A stretch of DNA of 64,000 bases from Saussurea involucrata (taxonomy: Eukaryota > Streptophyta > Magnoliopsida > Asterales > Asteraceae): the NCBI GenBank assembly GCA_033807775.1, contig CM066314.1, forward strand, positions 151,889,429 to 151,953,428, written 5' to 3'. Of this stretch, positions 21,304 to 34,484 are shown piece after piece. Both the position numbers and the translations under genes were made by a program. A model generated the notes under the pieces. That model was not told where the DNA came from. It saw only the letters and a program-made list of their open reading frames with translations, and searched no databases. How positions within the stretch are numbered: position 1 is the first letter of the stretch; every line of letters starts with the position of its first letter.

Positions 21304-23215
21304 GGATGATTCGGAAGGAGAAAAAGTGATGCCGAGAAGGAAGTGAAGAAAGCGAAGATAAATACCCGAGTTGATGAAGAGATAAAGCTAAAAGTCTAGA
21401 ATTTGAATATTATATATTCTACCACACTTCGCGGCGCACGAATGATAACTTCATGGACACGGAGAAAACCCTCCAGAACTCAAGTTTTGCAATTTATTTG
21501 CTATCACGGGTGTTAAAAAATCCTTCATGTCAATGAACCTGTCTGGAAAAATAATCTAAACTTTCTGTTTTGTTTTGCGCCAGTGAAAGGATTTATTCAC
21601 GGGCATGAAAGGTCCAAAATTTCAAGGGGATTTTTGGTACTTTTGGGCTTGACTATTTATTCCATTTCATGTTTTTGTCAAACATTAAGTCGTTTCTTTT
21701 GGGGAGAGAGCACATACTCTCGTTTTGGGTTTTCTTGGTCGATTCCTTCCTAGTTTGGGGGAAGAAGACTCATTGATCTTAAAGTATATACCATTGAAGA
21801 TCGATTACATTCGGTTTTCAAACATTATTGAGTATCTTCTTCCCTGTCCCTTTAGTATAGTTGATTAATTTCCGTCTAGTTCCAATATTATTATCTTAAT
21901 GAATCATTCTTAGGTTTTCTTCCTCGAATCTCTCTTACTTCTTTTTTGGTTTGTATCAAGTTTTGATTTTTATGCACTTTCTTACCCTTTAGTCCATTAC
22001 TATCTACCTGTATGCATCTCTTCTCCTTACTCTCCATTTTAAATCACTGCACCCTTTTAATTTTTGCACATTAGGTTAGGCTTAATGTTTTAGTTTAAAT
22101 TTTTTGCATATGTCCGTCTAATTGTTCATTGTTAACTTTGTTTTTAGTTAATGTTAATTAATTACTATTAGATCGTATATAATGTAGTTGTCTTGCTAGA
22201 AAGTTTTGTTCCATTATGTTTGATTTTGTTGGAGTCTAGATAAGTGAGTTATTTCTTGGTTTTAGTTTAGTAATCGTTTTATTGGATAATCGTCGCTTAG
22301 GATCGAGGTTTTGGTATTGACCAATTGTTTTTAAACGAATGTTTGGTTTTGATCTGTCTTGACTCAAACGAAAGTCGGGGTTGATTTAATTGATTTTTAA
22401 GAAAACGTTTAGTTAATTCAGTTAGTTTTTGATGAAAACGAAAGATTGGTCCCTAACTTGGATTAAATTGGTCGATGACAACGACTCTAACATGCAAATA
22501 GTCAGGGGCGTTGATTAGGAAAATTATTTGTTTAAATTCTTAATGTTTCTTCCTAACGTACATATTGTGAAAGTAAATGTGTGTCTTGAAAAGAATTTTC
22601 ACCTCGAAAGAGGGTTCAAATAAACATTGATCTCTTTTCTCAAACATCTTTGCCCCCTACTGCTTGATTGAAGAGTCAAAAAGCTCATTTTCCTTACCCG
22701 GTCTTGAGTTGAAACTTTCAAGATCCAATCGTAACCACTACCCTTATACCAACTAATTAATACATAAAACTTCGAAAATGAAGACTCACTAAAAATTAGG
22801 AGCATACTCTTAAACAATTTTACTTCCCTTTGAATCTCAACAACTCTACATCTAACTGGTTCATTGACATCTTAGACAAAACTTCTTCCCAAAGGCATTA
22901 ACAGTTGCACCAAAAACAACATCACACGAACACACCAAAACCCTTGCTAATTATCTACAAGATAGAACTTAATGCAGACTACTACATACATCGATCGCCT
23001 CAACAATATAATCAAGCATACCTATGCACCTGTAAAATCATAATGACATTGGCCAGTTGCAATTTTGAATTTATCTTACATGAGGGTCTTCACTAACATT
23101 GTCATGATTCTCAATGATCGAGATCTTTCCTAATGGATTCCTATATCTCAGATGTGATTTCATATCTTACAATTCAAGTTTAGGCTCAACTGGTCACCTA
23201 AACCACTTAAGTTAG
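21304..23215. other. unassigned AT-rich stretch
   Basis: I recognise no domain in any frame. The right part (about 22600-23215) lies on the internal side of the minus-strand gypsy LTR beginning at 23231, so it may be the 5' untranslated part of that element. The left part is unassigned. Confidence 0.4.
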
Positions 23216-23229
23216 GGATTTGATACCAT
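23216..23229 (-). other. candidate primer binding site of a minus-strand LTR element
   Basis: The minus strand reads TGGTATCAAATCCC two bases after an LTR ending GGGTCGTTACA. It begins TGGTATCA like tRNA-Met sites but diverges after that. Confidence 0.5.
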
Positions 23230-23230
23230 T

Positions 23231-26200
23231 TGTAACGACCCAAGGTCTAACATTAGCATAAACATAACAATATAACCAAAATGATCCCAAGTAAACTAAG
23301 TCAAAGTATTACAATGATCTTAATGTTCGCAACGGGTAAACACATCCACAACTAAGATTTATAGATGTCTAAAGGTAAACTATAAAACTCTTTTAAGCCT
23401 AGCTTCTTTTAGCATCTTCACTCCTTTTTCTTTCCCTTAGAGGAACTCCCAACAACCCTCTTACCCGAAAACGGTTTTATGTTTGAAAACTGAGGGTTAG
23501 ACCATAAGGTCTAGGGAATTCCCTCTCAAAAGACAACTTAAACAGTTCAAGATAACATAGAATCCGCCATAAAGGCCTAAGCAATACCATATAGATGTTC
23601 AATATAATCCACGGGTTTTTGCACTAATGAAGTGTAACAACCATGTTTTAAATTTGGAAACTTATGGAGTGAAGTGTGGTTAAAGTGTAAGGAAGAGAAC
23701 TTGGGGACTTGGATGCATTAATGAGAAGTATAAATGGGGGAATAAAATCCCTAATTCCTCATTTTTGAAATTTGTGTGTCTGGTGTCGGCTGAAAGCGAG
23801 AGAAGAGGAGAGCAAATAAGATAGGGAGATTTTGAAGATTTCTACCTCTAAGGTAATTGCCAATGGTTTCTCTTCCATTATTTTTATGCTAGATCAATTT
23901 ATGTTGCTTTGAGAATGTAAGTTTGAATGGAAACCCCATTTCCTCAACTGTGTTAACTTTTCAAGAGCTATAGTGGGGTTTTGGTAATGTTTGGATTGAT
24001 TAATGGACAAATAGATGGATTGATGGATTGCCTAAGGTTGAAATGTTAAACCAAATGAACGTGAGATTCCATTGAGGACGAAAATCGCAGTTTCAGACCG
24101 ATTCGTGGGTTTCTGGGTTTTTGCCGTTCGTGTATCCGGATGTCGCCGAATCCGGAAAGTTTATTGTCCGGATGAGTTTGGTTTACGAATGAAGACTCCA
24201 GACAGTACGGTCCGGATAGGTATCTGGGTAGCATAGGTGTCCGAATAAATCGCATCCGGATTGTTTACGTGTCCGGTTAAGTGTGCGTCCGGACTATTTG
24301 GTTTCCGGATAAGATTCCGGATTGTTTTGGGTATCCGGGTTGTGGAGGTATCCGGATAAGCTTTTCTTCCGGATGTAAAGGGGGCTTTCCGGATAGGTAG
24401 CCTGATGTGAGATGTTTGTTTGATTTTAGGTGTTCGGACTAGTTAGTCGGAAGTGAGTCGCATGAGTTCCAACCTCGATAACCAGGTGAGTTCCCTTGTA
24501 TCCCTTTTTTTACGTGAAAATCAACTTGAGCATGTTTTTCATTAACTGATTATTGTATTGGAACTTTGTACGCTGACATGAGAAATGTTATTTTACAATT
24601 ATGAGATCGTTTTACCGTAAATCCATGATGCATATTTGCTATATGATTCTTAGCCTTGCTTATTATGCTTGTATGTGGTGTCAGGTTGGACAGTGGGGTT
24701 GGTTGCACCTTGGACCCTTGAGGATCCTTGGGAGTTTGGTGAACCGTGTGCCTTGAATCTGTTTCTCGTGCACATGAATACGACATATTCTGGGGGCCAT
24801 GGGGATTTACTGGAGTCCCCGAGTGTGGACATCACGAGGAGGTGATGGATGTGGATACCACTGTGCAAATACCCTTATGTGGAAATTATTTATAAACTGT
24901 TGTTTTAAATTATTTCTATGATAGCTACTTGATGTAAAGATGAAATCCGTTTGAACTGTTTTCGAGAGGTATTCACTAGATCTCATGGTCTAACCCTCGC
25001 TTTCCAAACTAAAACCATTTTCAAGTAAGGGAGGTAGTGGAGCTTCCTCTAATGGGAAGGAAAATATTTGAAGTAGAGACGGAGACTGCAGGAATAGAGC
25101 ACTGTAGTTATGAACCTTAGTTTCCTTGTTTAGCTAGAACGGCTGTGGAAGTGTGTTTTCGCTGTAAATTTTGTCAACTCTGATTGTATGGATATGATTT
25201 GGGACCCGTTTTGGGAATTTATATTTATGTTAGTGCATGTTTAAATTTTGGGTTATTACATGAAGTTCATACAAAAAGCCTCATACACATTGAACCAAAC
25301 GACCTTTTCACTTCTGAATGACACACGTGATTAATTTATAATAAATCATGTAACCATGTTTTAGTGTTCATAGTCAACCATCACTCCACTGTGATGTCCA
25401 CAATCGGGGGCCCAATAGATCCCCATGGGCCCGAGTAGACACCAATCCAATATGCTCGTGAAATGAGTTCAAGGAACATGGAAAAATATAACTCCAAGGG
25501 ATTTCCACTATCACATTGTACCCTAATCCCACTGTGCAACCCAAAACCAAATCATAATATCATAAACCACATTAGGCAACTTTTGTTCAAAGAATCTATG
25601 ATTGTAATTTATGCCAAAACAATAGAACCATTATCTATGTTTAGAAAACATTTATAAACAATCCACATGCGTAAAAAGGTTAAGGGAACTCACCTGACAT
25701 TCCACACAGTACTCCAAGCCTAACGACTATAAAAGCTCAAATCGAACGCCTGAATAAACCAAGACAATAAAGGCGTCAATCCCTCTTAAACCTCCTTAAA
25801 GTCTTCTACAATAGTTCTTAAGAGAACCCCTATAATGATGCATCAATCCCCGACTCGAACGAGATACGAAGCGGACGAAGTCGCGTCACAACAGTGGCTG
25901 ACGCGACTTTTGTCGCGGCATAACTCGCATGAAAAGTCGCGCTGGTCATTGTCTGTGCTTGCTTCGTTCCTGATGCTCCTATCAGCTTCTGAAAACCCAA
26001 TTTACTATAAAAGACACGACTTCCACCCCCCCCCCCCCCCCCAACAATGATTATAACCAAAAGGAAAGCTTCCAAACGATTTCCAACCCAATTCTAACTA
26101 ACAAATGAAATTTAATCACGCTAATCCCCAATCCAAACTATGAGTTCATATTAAAAAACGTTAATCTAACATTTATTTAAGAACAACATTTACAAACAAA
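23231..26200 (-). repeat. Ty3/gypsy-type LTR, minus strand, split by a solo LTR
   Basis: Plus-strand start TGTAACGACCC is the LTR 3' end on the minus strand. The LTR resumes at 25261 after the nested solo LTR. Blocks such as GGGAACTCACCTG (about 25685) and the region around 25400 match the reverse complement of the solo LTR (24484 and 24790), so the two are relatives in opposite orientation. The outer (5') end is unclear because a truncated copia LTR abuts it. The right boundary is approximate and could lie as far as 26512. A C(17) tract lies at 26026-26042. Confidence 0.55.
23633..25260 (+). repeat. solo LTR, Ty3/gypsy type (1628 bp)
   Basis: Starts TGTAACAACC, ends GGGTTATTACA, and is flanked by the direct duplication TGAAG (23628-23632 and 25261-25265). 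An intact TSD with no internal region means the element was reduced by LTR-LTR recombination. A GTATAAATGG box lies near 23729. About ten TCCGGA-type hexamers crowd 24135-24400. Confidence 0.9.
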
Positions 26201-26580
26201 TCCTCACTACAGATTCACTCTTACACACCATACCTTCAAGAGATTTGAAGGCTAATATCAAACCCTAATACAAACAGAAGAAAGAAGAAGACGAAAGAAG
26301 ATACTGAGAGAAAACTAAACAAAAACGTTATCTAAATGAGAAACCCTAAAACACATTCTTTATATACAAATGAGTAATTTCATTTTAGTCCTTTTCGTAG
26401 AAGTCCTTCCAGCAACGTTTAATTGCTCCACTACCCTTTTGCACTCCTTCTCTATCAGCGCCATCCATAACTTCTAGTAATTATCACAAATAGTCCTCGC
26501 AGAATTATAACATTAAAAATAAAACAAGTTAGTTGTTTGGATTGTCAAGATTGGTCATATTTCAACATTATATTTTAACA
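26200..26580 (-). repeat. 3' LTR of truncated copia element (left limit approximate)
   Basis: The minus strand reads GATTGAGGGCGGG (polypurine tract) and then TGTTAAAATATAATG, the start of an LTR at 26580 running leftwards. A TATATAAAG box lies near 26355. I cannot find the other LTR edge with certainty. Confidence 0.55.
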
Positions 26581-27917
26581 CCCGCCCTCAATCTTGACAC
26601 CGAAAAAGGTCCAACATATTCAATTTTGAAATAAGATAATTGTGTTGATTTACACCAAGAGACTTTGTAAAGATATCTACTGGATTTTCAGTAGAAGGTA
26701 CCTTTACAGTTTTAATCATTCCAGTCGAAACTTTATTTCGTACTTAGTGTACATCAATTTCAATATGCTTGGTCCTTTCATGAAACACTGGGTTATTAGC
26801 AATTTGAATAACTGACTTGTTATCACAATTTAAACTTATTGGAAGCAAATTGTTAACATTTAACTCTGTCAAAATACTAACTACCCAGATAATTTCACAT
26901 AGAGCAGCAGCCATCGCTCTATATTCAAATTCAGCGGAGGAGCGAGAAACAGTAGACTGTTTCTTACCTCTCCATGAAATCATACAGTTACCTAAAAACA
27001 AACAATACCCAGTTACTGACCTTCGGGTTGACAAACACTTTCCCCAGTCATCATCGACATATGCAGTAAGCTTAAACTCAGTAGCTAAACATTCAGAGAA
27101 ATAAATACCCTTACCAGGAAAACCCTTTAGATATCTCAAAACTCTAAGTGCAAGTTTCAGATGAGACATACGAGGGGAGTGCATAAACTGACTCAAGTAG
27201 TGTACAACAAAGAAAATATATGGTCGTGTAGCTAACAAATATATAAGTCAACCAATTAATCGTTGATATCCAGTAAAATCCTTTAAAGGAGGATCTTTGG
27301 ATTCTGATTTCACAGAATCAGTCACTACAAGATTCATGTCCATTGGTGTGTTTATTGGCTTACACCCTAAATATCCAAAATCATTCAACAGTTCTAAACA
27401 GTATTTCCTTTGAGACATACACAAACCTTTATCAGTTTCCAAAATCTCAATACCCAAAAAGAATTTTAGATAACCCAAATCTTTTATTTTAAAACTTGAT
27501 TGCAAATGAGTTTTAACACTGTTAATTTCAGATTCAGAGTTACCAGTTATAACTATATCATCAACATACACTAAAAGAACTACAAAAACATTATTTGAAG
27601 ATTTAGTAAAAAGCGAATAGTCACTAGTACTCTGAATAAAACCATGCTCAAATAAACAAGAAGACAGTTTGGCGTACCACTGTCGAGGGGCCTGTTTAAG
27701 TCCATATAAGGACTTAACAAGCTTGCAAACTCTTTTGTCATTTGGTGAAAAATACCCCGGTGGCAAACTCATGTAAACTTCCTCTTCTAAGTCTCCATAG
27801 AGAAAGGCATTATTTACATCCAGTTGATACAATAGCCACCGGTGTTGAACAGCAAGAGCAATAACATATCTCACAGTGACCATCTTTACTACGGGAGAAA
27901 AGGTTTCCTTATAGTCT
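26581..27917 (-). pseudogene. truncated copia polyprotein: RT and RNase H only
   Basis: On the minus strand, the block from 27917 to 27248 encodes RT from KETFSPVVKM through LLVYVDDIVITGNSE. From 27238 to about 26744 it encodes RNase H (SRSSAEFEYRAMAAALCE). A stop or shift lies between them at about 27240 and another near 26744. Gag, protease and integrase are missing: the copy ends abruptly at about 27917, where gypsy sequence on the other strand begins. A dead 5'-truncated fragment. Confidence 0.85.
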
Positions 27918-27927
27918 AGATGTTCAC

Positions 27928-29598
27928 TTTACCGAAAGTTCGTTCAGGACTTCTCTCGAATAGCCACACCGTTGACCACATTGACGAGGAAGAACGTCAA
28001 GTTCGTTTGGACCAAAGCGCAATAGGCCGCATTTGAGAAGTTGAAGGAAAGTCTGAGCAGCGCTCTAATTTTGTCATTTCCAGTTGGATCTGAAGGTTTT
28101 GTAATTTACAGCGATGCTTCCAAGCTTGGGTTAGGGTGTGTACTTATGCAAAATGGAAAGGTGATTGCCTACGCATCTCGACAGTTGAAAGATCATGAGA
28201 AGAACTACCCTACGCACGACATGGAACTAGTGACAGTGGTGTTCGCTTTAAAGATATGGTGACACTTCTTGTATGGGGTGAAGTGCCAGATCTACACCGA
28301 TCACAAGAGTCTTAAGCATCTTTTCGATCAAAAGGAGTTGAACATGAGACAGAGGAGATGGATGGAGCTGCTGAGCGATTATGACTGTGAAATCCTCTAC
28401 CACCCGGGTAAAGCGAACGTGGTTGCCGACGCGTTGAGTCGGAAAGAATGAGGGAAATCGACCAAAGTGGTGGCCTTCAGGGTCGAGGCAACTTCAGGTC
28501 TCCTGGACGAGGTCAAAAAGTCTCAAGAGGAGGCGTTGTCAAAAGAAATTGTGAAGAGTGAGAGAATCGTTGGAGCTACGTCCTTGCTCAGTGTCAACAG
28601 TAGTGGGCTGAGGTGTTTGAAGGACCAGATGTGGATTCCTAAGGTGGGAAACTTGAGGGTAAGCATCCTGGAAGAAGCGCATAGATCGCGATATTCCTTA
28701 CACCCAAGGACGAATAAGATGTATCGGGACTTAAGACAGTTTTACCGGTGGCCAGGAATGAAGAAGGGCATTGCTCACTTCGTGGAATGATGCGTGACGT
28801 GTTTGAAGGTTAAAGCAGAGCATCAACGACCTTATGGGCAACTTCAGTCTATGGAGATACCAGTGTGGAAATGGGATAGCATAACTATGGATTTTGTTAC
28901 GAAATTACCAAGGACTCCGAAGGGTAACGATGCGATATGGGTGATTGTGGATAGTCTCACCAAGTCCGCACATTTTCTTTCAATCAGGGAGTCTGATCCA
29001 TTGGAGAAACTAGCACGGTTGTGTATTAATGAGATCGTATCAAGGCACGGGGTGCCGTGATCTATTGTGTCCGATCGAGCTAATTCGTGAGAAAAGAGAA
29101 TCGCACAAGATCGGTAAAGGAAGTACACAAACAAAAGAAGGAAACCTATCGAGTTTCAAGTGGGTGACAAGGTAATGCTGAAAGTCTCGCCTTAGAAGGG
29201 AGTAGTACGCTTCGGGAAGAAAGGAAAGTTGAGACCGAGATATGTGGGACCTTTCGTCATTGCTGAGCAGGTCGGAGCAGTGGCCTACAAGTTAGACTTG
29301 CCATAAGAATTAGAGGGAATTCATCCGACGTTTCATGTTTTGAACCTAAAGAAGTGTTTGGCAGAAACGGATGTGGCTATTCCATTGGAGGATATTAGTG
29401 TCGATGAGAGACTGACGTACGTAGAGGAACCCGTTGAGATTGTGGACAGCAAGCTTCGTAAGTTAAGGAACAAGGAGATCAGGATGGTAAAGGTTCAGTG
29501 GCGGTTTCATAACGCCTAAAAGGCAACTTGGGAAGTAGAGGCGGACATGAGGTCCAAGTACCCTCAGCTTTTCGACAATGGTATTTCGGGGACATAAT
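27928..29598 (+). pseudogene. decayed Ty3/gypsy (chromovirus-like) pol 3' half
   Basis: Order: end of RT (about 27928), RNase H (VIYSDASKLGLGCVLMQ), tether, integrase zinc finger (HRSRYSLHPRTNKMYRDL), integrase core start (WDSITMDFVTKLPRT), then a deletion of most of the core near 29080. The integrase C-terminus follows (GDKVMLKVSP), with a chromodomain-like tail (VKVQWRFHNA...ATWEVEADM). At least eight in-frame stops interrupt it, many explicable as C-to-T or G-to-A changes (for example CAA to TAA). Close in style to the intact gypsy-2 at 53787-58427. Non-functional. Confidence 0.88.
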
Positions 29599-29617
29599 TC
29601 TTTTGAAGGGGAGGTAT

Positions 29618-31079
29618 TGTAATAACCAAGTGTTCAATTAAAAGATTTGTATGATGGATGGCAGGAAAGTGAAACTTAAATATTGAGGGACCAAAGTGAA
29701 ATTTTGAGGAGAGGGTATAAAACCCTCATTTTAGGCACAAAACCCTAGACAATCCTCATTTTGAGAGCGGCTGGTATGTGGGAGAGCAGGAAGAAGAAAT
29801 CAATCTAGCTTTTGGACTTTTGGGAAGAAGGCAATGGGAGGATTTGCATTAGAGTAAACTCTAGCACCAATTTGGAAAGGTAACCTCCTAACTTCATGCT
29901 CGTATCGTATTATCAATTGGGTTTCATGTTTTGTTGAGTTTCTAGAATTAATGAAGACCAAGTCGATGTTTAGGGTGTGTGAGGATTCGATTATGTTGTC
30001 TAGTAGTGTCTTAATGCTTCCTACAACCTCTCTCGATGTTTTCGATCATTGCACATCGGTTGGAATGGAGTTTTGGCCACTCAGCATGTTTTGAGCGAAA
30101 GTTCAGATTAGTCCGGAATTGGCAGAGTCCGGATCCGGAGGTGGAATCCGGATTGGGAATGGAATCCGGAAGAGGAATCTGTAATGGATCCGGAAAAGTC
30201 AGCGGAATCCGGAAGGAATCCGGTGTGGATCTGGAATCCGGAAGAAATTCGGAATTGGATCTGGAATCCGTAAGGAATCCGGAAGTGAGTCCGGGATAGG
30301 GGTTGGAGTCCGGAACCTTGGTTTCGGATTCAGTAGTTCTTTTAAGCCAAGTTTCTTTGGGGATATGTCGAGAATGTAGTGAGGGTCAACGTAGGACTTA
30401 TTGTTCTTATTCTCTTTAATAACATATGTGTTTCATCTAGAAAGCCAAAGCTTACGTGAGATGTAGTGCGCTAAGACGCCAGGTTAGTTTCTCTAACTAA
30501 ATACGTATTTTAAACATGTTTTCTGAAGTAAGTAAATGATTATAAAATGATATGTTTTATTACATGAAAATGCATGTATGGGAGTTTACTTGAGATGTAT
30601 GCATACATTGTTGTTAGATGTAAATTAGCTAAGCCGGGGGGTGTGGCCCGCCAGTGCTCATACCGGGGGTTGTGTCCCGTTTATGCCATTGGAGGTGTGA
30701 CCCAGTAAGGCAGTGTGAGGCTGACACGTTGTCACTTCCGAGTGACTTCAGTGTGCCATTTACATGTGTGATAGTTTCATGAAAGCTTGTTCAAAGTTGT
30801 TATGTATAAATGTTATGAAATGCTTTTAAATGTTATTATCGAAACTGTTGCTTCTCGTGGGAGCTCACTAGACCTCATGGTCTAACCCTCGCATTTTCCA
30901 AACTAAACCTTTTCAGGGAAGCTGTTAGTAGGAAGCTCCGACAAGAATAAGGAGAAGAATTAGAGTGCGAATGCTTCTAGTAATAGCCGCTTCACTTATA
31001 CGGAGAAGAATTTTGAGACCCTCTTTGGGATGTTTTATTTAATGCTATGCTATGCTTTTATTTCTGTTTGGGTTGTTAC
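29618..31079 (+). repeat. 3' LTR of decayed gypsy (about 1462 bp)
   Basis: Starts TGTAATAACC after GAAGGGGAGGTAT (polypurine tract) and runs to GGGTTGTTAC. GGTATAAAACCC near 29728 is a TATA box. A cluster of TCCGGA hexamers spans 30125-30315, the same motif as in the solo LTR at 23633. No TSD can be paired because the 5' side is lost. Confidence 0.75.
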
Positions 31080-31179
31080 CCCCCAACCATTTTGGATTAA
31101 GAAGATGTCAAAGCGTCTTTATCTCTATAAGAACGGCGCATTTTGAGGTGTGAATTAGGAGAAAAGGGATGTCATAATT

Positions 31180-31800
31180 GGGGGACAACAGGTTTTCCAA
31201 CAAGCCTTACAAGGAGCTCTAGGAACTCTGAATAGTTGTTTAAACAGCGAGTTACATTTACGTACTATCAATGCCAATATTGGCATATTGGGGGTGTTGT
31301 TGTGAACAAATCCTCTCGTAGAGAATCAACCGTTCACTCATGCTTCTCAAACTCAAGTATTTACTTTTTTAGTTAGAGACCCTCGTCTTGGAGCAAACGT
31401 GGGATCCACTCAAGGGCCCGATTTAGGTAAATATTTAATGCATTCCCCGATCGAAGAAGTCATTTTTGGAGGAGAAACTATAACAATAGGCTAGACGTAA
31501 ATCAATAGAAATAAGAAGAGTTGATGATATAGAAATACTGAACGTAAATAGAGTTCAGGTTCGGCTTCCATAGATAAATATAGACGGGATTGTCTATAAT
31601 GATAAACAAATGAAAGATTTGGAAAAGTGTATTTATTCTAGTGTGGATGACAGGGAGGCGTATATTGGTTTTAATAGGACTTTTTACAAGCGTTGTTTCT
31701 ATCTACTATTATTTAAAGATAATAAAGTTATTAATGACCGGACGAAATCAAGAAATAACCCCTCACATGAGATCTTTCTCTTTGAATAATATCTCAATTC
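31180..31800 (+). pseudogene. plastid DNA insertion mosaic (atpF, psbC, ndhB pieces)
   Basis: Three plastid coding pieces in one 600-bp stretch. About 31185-31305 encodes the C-terminus of AtpF (VFQQALQGALGTLN, LHLRTINANIG). About 31306-31493 encodes part of PsbC/CP43 (FTFLVRDPRLGANVGS, EVIFGGET). About 31640-31790 encodes part of NdhB (VVSIYYYLKIIKLLMTGRNQ). These genes are far apart in plastid genomes, so this is a rearranged transfer or one via mitochondrial DNA. The surrounding 31500-31640 and 31800-32060 may belong to it, but I could not identify them. Confidence 0.85.
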
Positions 31801-34097
31801 CAACGATGGTTTCATTAGATATCTTACAACTAGAATCCCTCTTTTTTTCCGATCCAGTAACTCCACCACCGCGAACCCCAGTTAGATTCAGGCATGCTAC
31901 ACTTTTTAGTTATTGGGAGAACCGAAGTTCATGACCTGTGGGCCTTCTACCTCCACGCGACATTGCTTCTTCAGGCATTCGCCCATTGCGGGCAGCTTAG
32001 GTGGAAGGCAAAGAAGGCCTCCTTCCAGGTTCGAGCCATCAGTAAGATACCACTCTGATAATATTTATTAATTAATAATGTTTAAATTTTAATAATTAAT
32101 ATTTATTTATAATTACTCCTTAATAATTAGTATTAACAAGAGCATAATTGGAAAAAATCACAAAAAAATGCTCAGAAAAGACTCCAAGTAGCTTATAAAA
32201 AAAACTAGCTTCTAACTTGGCTTATATCCATCCAAACATCCCCAAAAATAAGTTAGCTTATTTTTATCAAACGATGTCTTAGAAAGGGCAATTTGTGATA
32301 AAAGATGCTTATTATCATTGAATGGTCATTTTAAAAAATTTACTTTCAAAATACACATTTAATAGTTTACATTTCATAAAACTTCTCTCTAAATGTCCAT
32401 AATTTAAAGAAAAACATGTTAGAAAATATATTTAAAATACATGTTTAATAATATAAACTTTTAGAAACAATTTTTTTATAGACATAAATCCATAAACTAA
32501 TTAAAAATATATGATTCTCGAAATAATTAAATAAAATAGGGAGCATTGATGAAATTATTCATATCCACCGAACTTAGAGATAAATACACAAGAGTTGTTT
32601 TCGACCATAAATGGTGGGTTGGTAGCATAAATACCTTCATTATTTGAAATATGTTTCCATATATATTATCGAAGAACATAAATATCTCATACGAAAAATT
32701 ATATTTAATTGTATGTACAAAGACAGATTTAATTCATTGAAGACTAGATACGTGCCTGCGCGTGATGCGGCGTTAAACATTCTGAATCTAAAACTGAAAA
32801 CCCGAAAGAATAAATTTGTTTCTTCTTTAGTTTTATTATCCATCACAGAATGTCAAGAATAATCATAATTATTTTTAAGTGAGTATAGATAGATAAACAT
32901 AGATAATAGTTTAACATGTACAAGTTAAAAAAATCTCGATACATAATTCTTGAAAATTCTCAATACGTATTTCTGACATTTTAGTTTAAATAATTGTGAA
33001 TGTGTTTTTTTAATATATTTTTTTTTTGAAAAGCAAGCAATATATTACCAAACCAAAACCAACTACGGAGTTTACAAAAGGCCACTGTAAGGGTACAAAT
33101 GAAAAATAAGAATATAAGAAATATAAAACAAATTAATTCGTATATATTCTTAATATTTAATAATATGATTAAATCCAAAATTATTCAAGATTGAGCTCAT
33201 TTCGAAGATATTGACGAGACGATCACAATGATATAATTTGTAAAAAAATATATTTTTAATGCATTTTAGTTCATATACGATTATTTATATTAAAATAATA
33301 AGGGTTTAAAATGAAAAATTAAAAAGTAAGGGATTAAAATTAAACTGAATAACTAATTATAAGTGTATTAAATGTAAGTTACATATTAAAAAAAATTGTT
33401 GGGGAGAGATAGTAAATGTGTGTGAAGTGATAGTGGGTATGCTTTAGAAGTTGTACGACATGTTATTATCTTAAACTTTCAAAACAACCGTTTTAGAATT
33501 TTAATAAGATAGTATAGATACTTTATATAACGATCTAAAGTTAATTTCAATATCGTATCCAATATCCAAAAATGAACTTATAAAGGAGCATTGATAATGT
33601 ATTCATGCAATACAACGCGATACGTATCGATATTAATGTTTTGTTTCATATTTGTTTTGTCAATTTTATTATACACTTTTGTCTGGTTTTAAAAGAACGA
33701 TAATGCTTTTTCTTATAAATTTGTTTAATTTATATCTTTATTTTTAATTTATTTTAGGTTTAATTGATGATTTTAGGTTTAATAATATAATGTTTTTTAT
33801 GAAAAAAATAATTAGGTATTTTGTTAGAATTCAATGATTATCTAAAATATATTTTAGATTACTTATATTTAAAATGAAATGTTTATCATGTATTTGATTG
33901 TGTTTATCCGTTAATTAGTTATAAATTCAAATATATATCTTTAAGAAATTGTACTTATGTATTATTTACTTGTAATCCTGAATTTTAAGTAATATGTTTT
34001 TCTCAATAAACAATACATGATGCATAAAAATTTGTATCGAAGAGTTTTTCTCAAATGCTTTATAATATAATATAGATAAATATACTTATGTATAATA
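31801..34097. other. AT-rich intergenic, no gene
   Basis: No convincing open frame. About 33007-33080 starts with a T tract followed by GAAAAGCAAGCAATATATTACC, which looks like the poly(A) end of a non-LTR element on the minus strand (weak). About 32200-32280 has a short MITE-like piece. Confidence 0.45.
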
Positions 34098-34100
34098 TTA

Positions 34101-34484
34101 GAGCATCTCCAGCAGCTTTTCTAAAATAAAGAAAATTGCAATTTTGTTCTCTAGATTGCTCCAACAGCTTCTTTATATTGTTCTCTAAAATTAAAAAACT
34201 AGAGAAAGCTCTAAGTTTAGAGAATTCTCTAAAACTTGCTAGATGGAGAGAAAAATTATTTTTTTATTCATTCCACTAATAGGGTTGAGTTATCATTATT
34301 TTATATAAATTCTTTTTTAAAAAATGTATTAGGATGATAAATTTAAATAATATTTAAATAATATAATGAAAGTTGAAATCTCTAAAATAGAGAATCTGTT
34401 GAAACTAAATGTATATTGTTTCAAAGATTTTGACTTTTAAGTCCTTATTTTAAAAAAATTATAAAAAATTTATTGGAGATGCTA
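34101..34484. mobile_element. PIF/Harbinger-type MITE (384 bp)
   Basis: Terminal repeats GAGCATCTCCAGCAG and, reversed, TAGCATCTCCAATAA. 3-bp duplication TTA at 34098-34100 and 34485-34487. No coding sequence; internal CTCTAAAA/TTTTAGAG words make it partly self-complementary. Confidence 0.75.

Noticed and set aside
31641..31934. 97-codon membrane-like protein
   Set aside because: First half is a fragment of plastid NdhB with the rest unrelated; a plastid insertion, not a gene.
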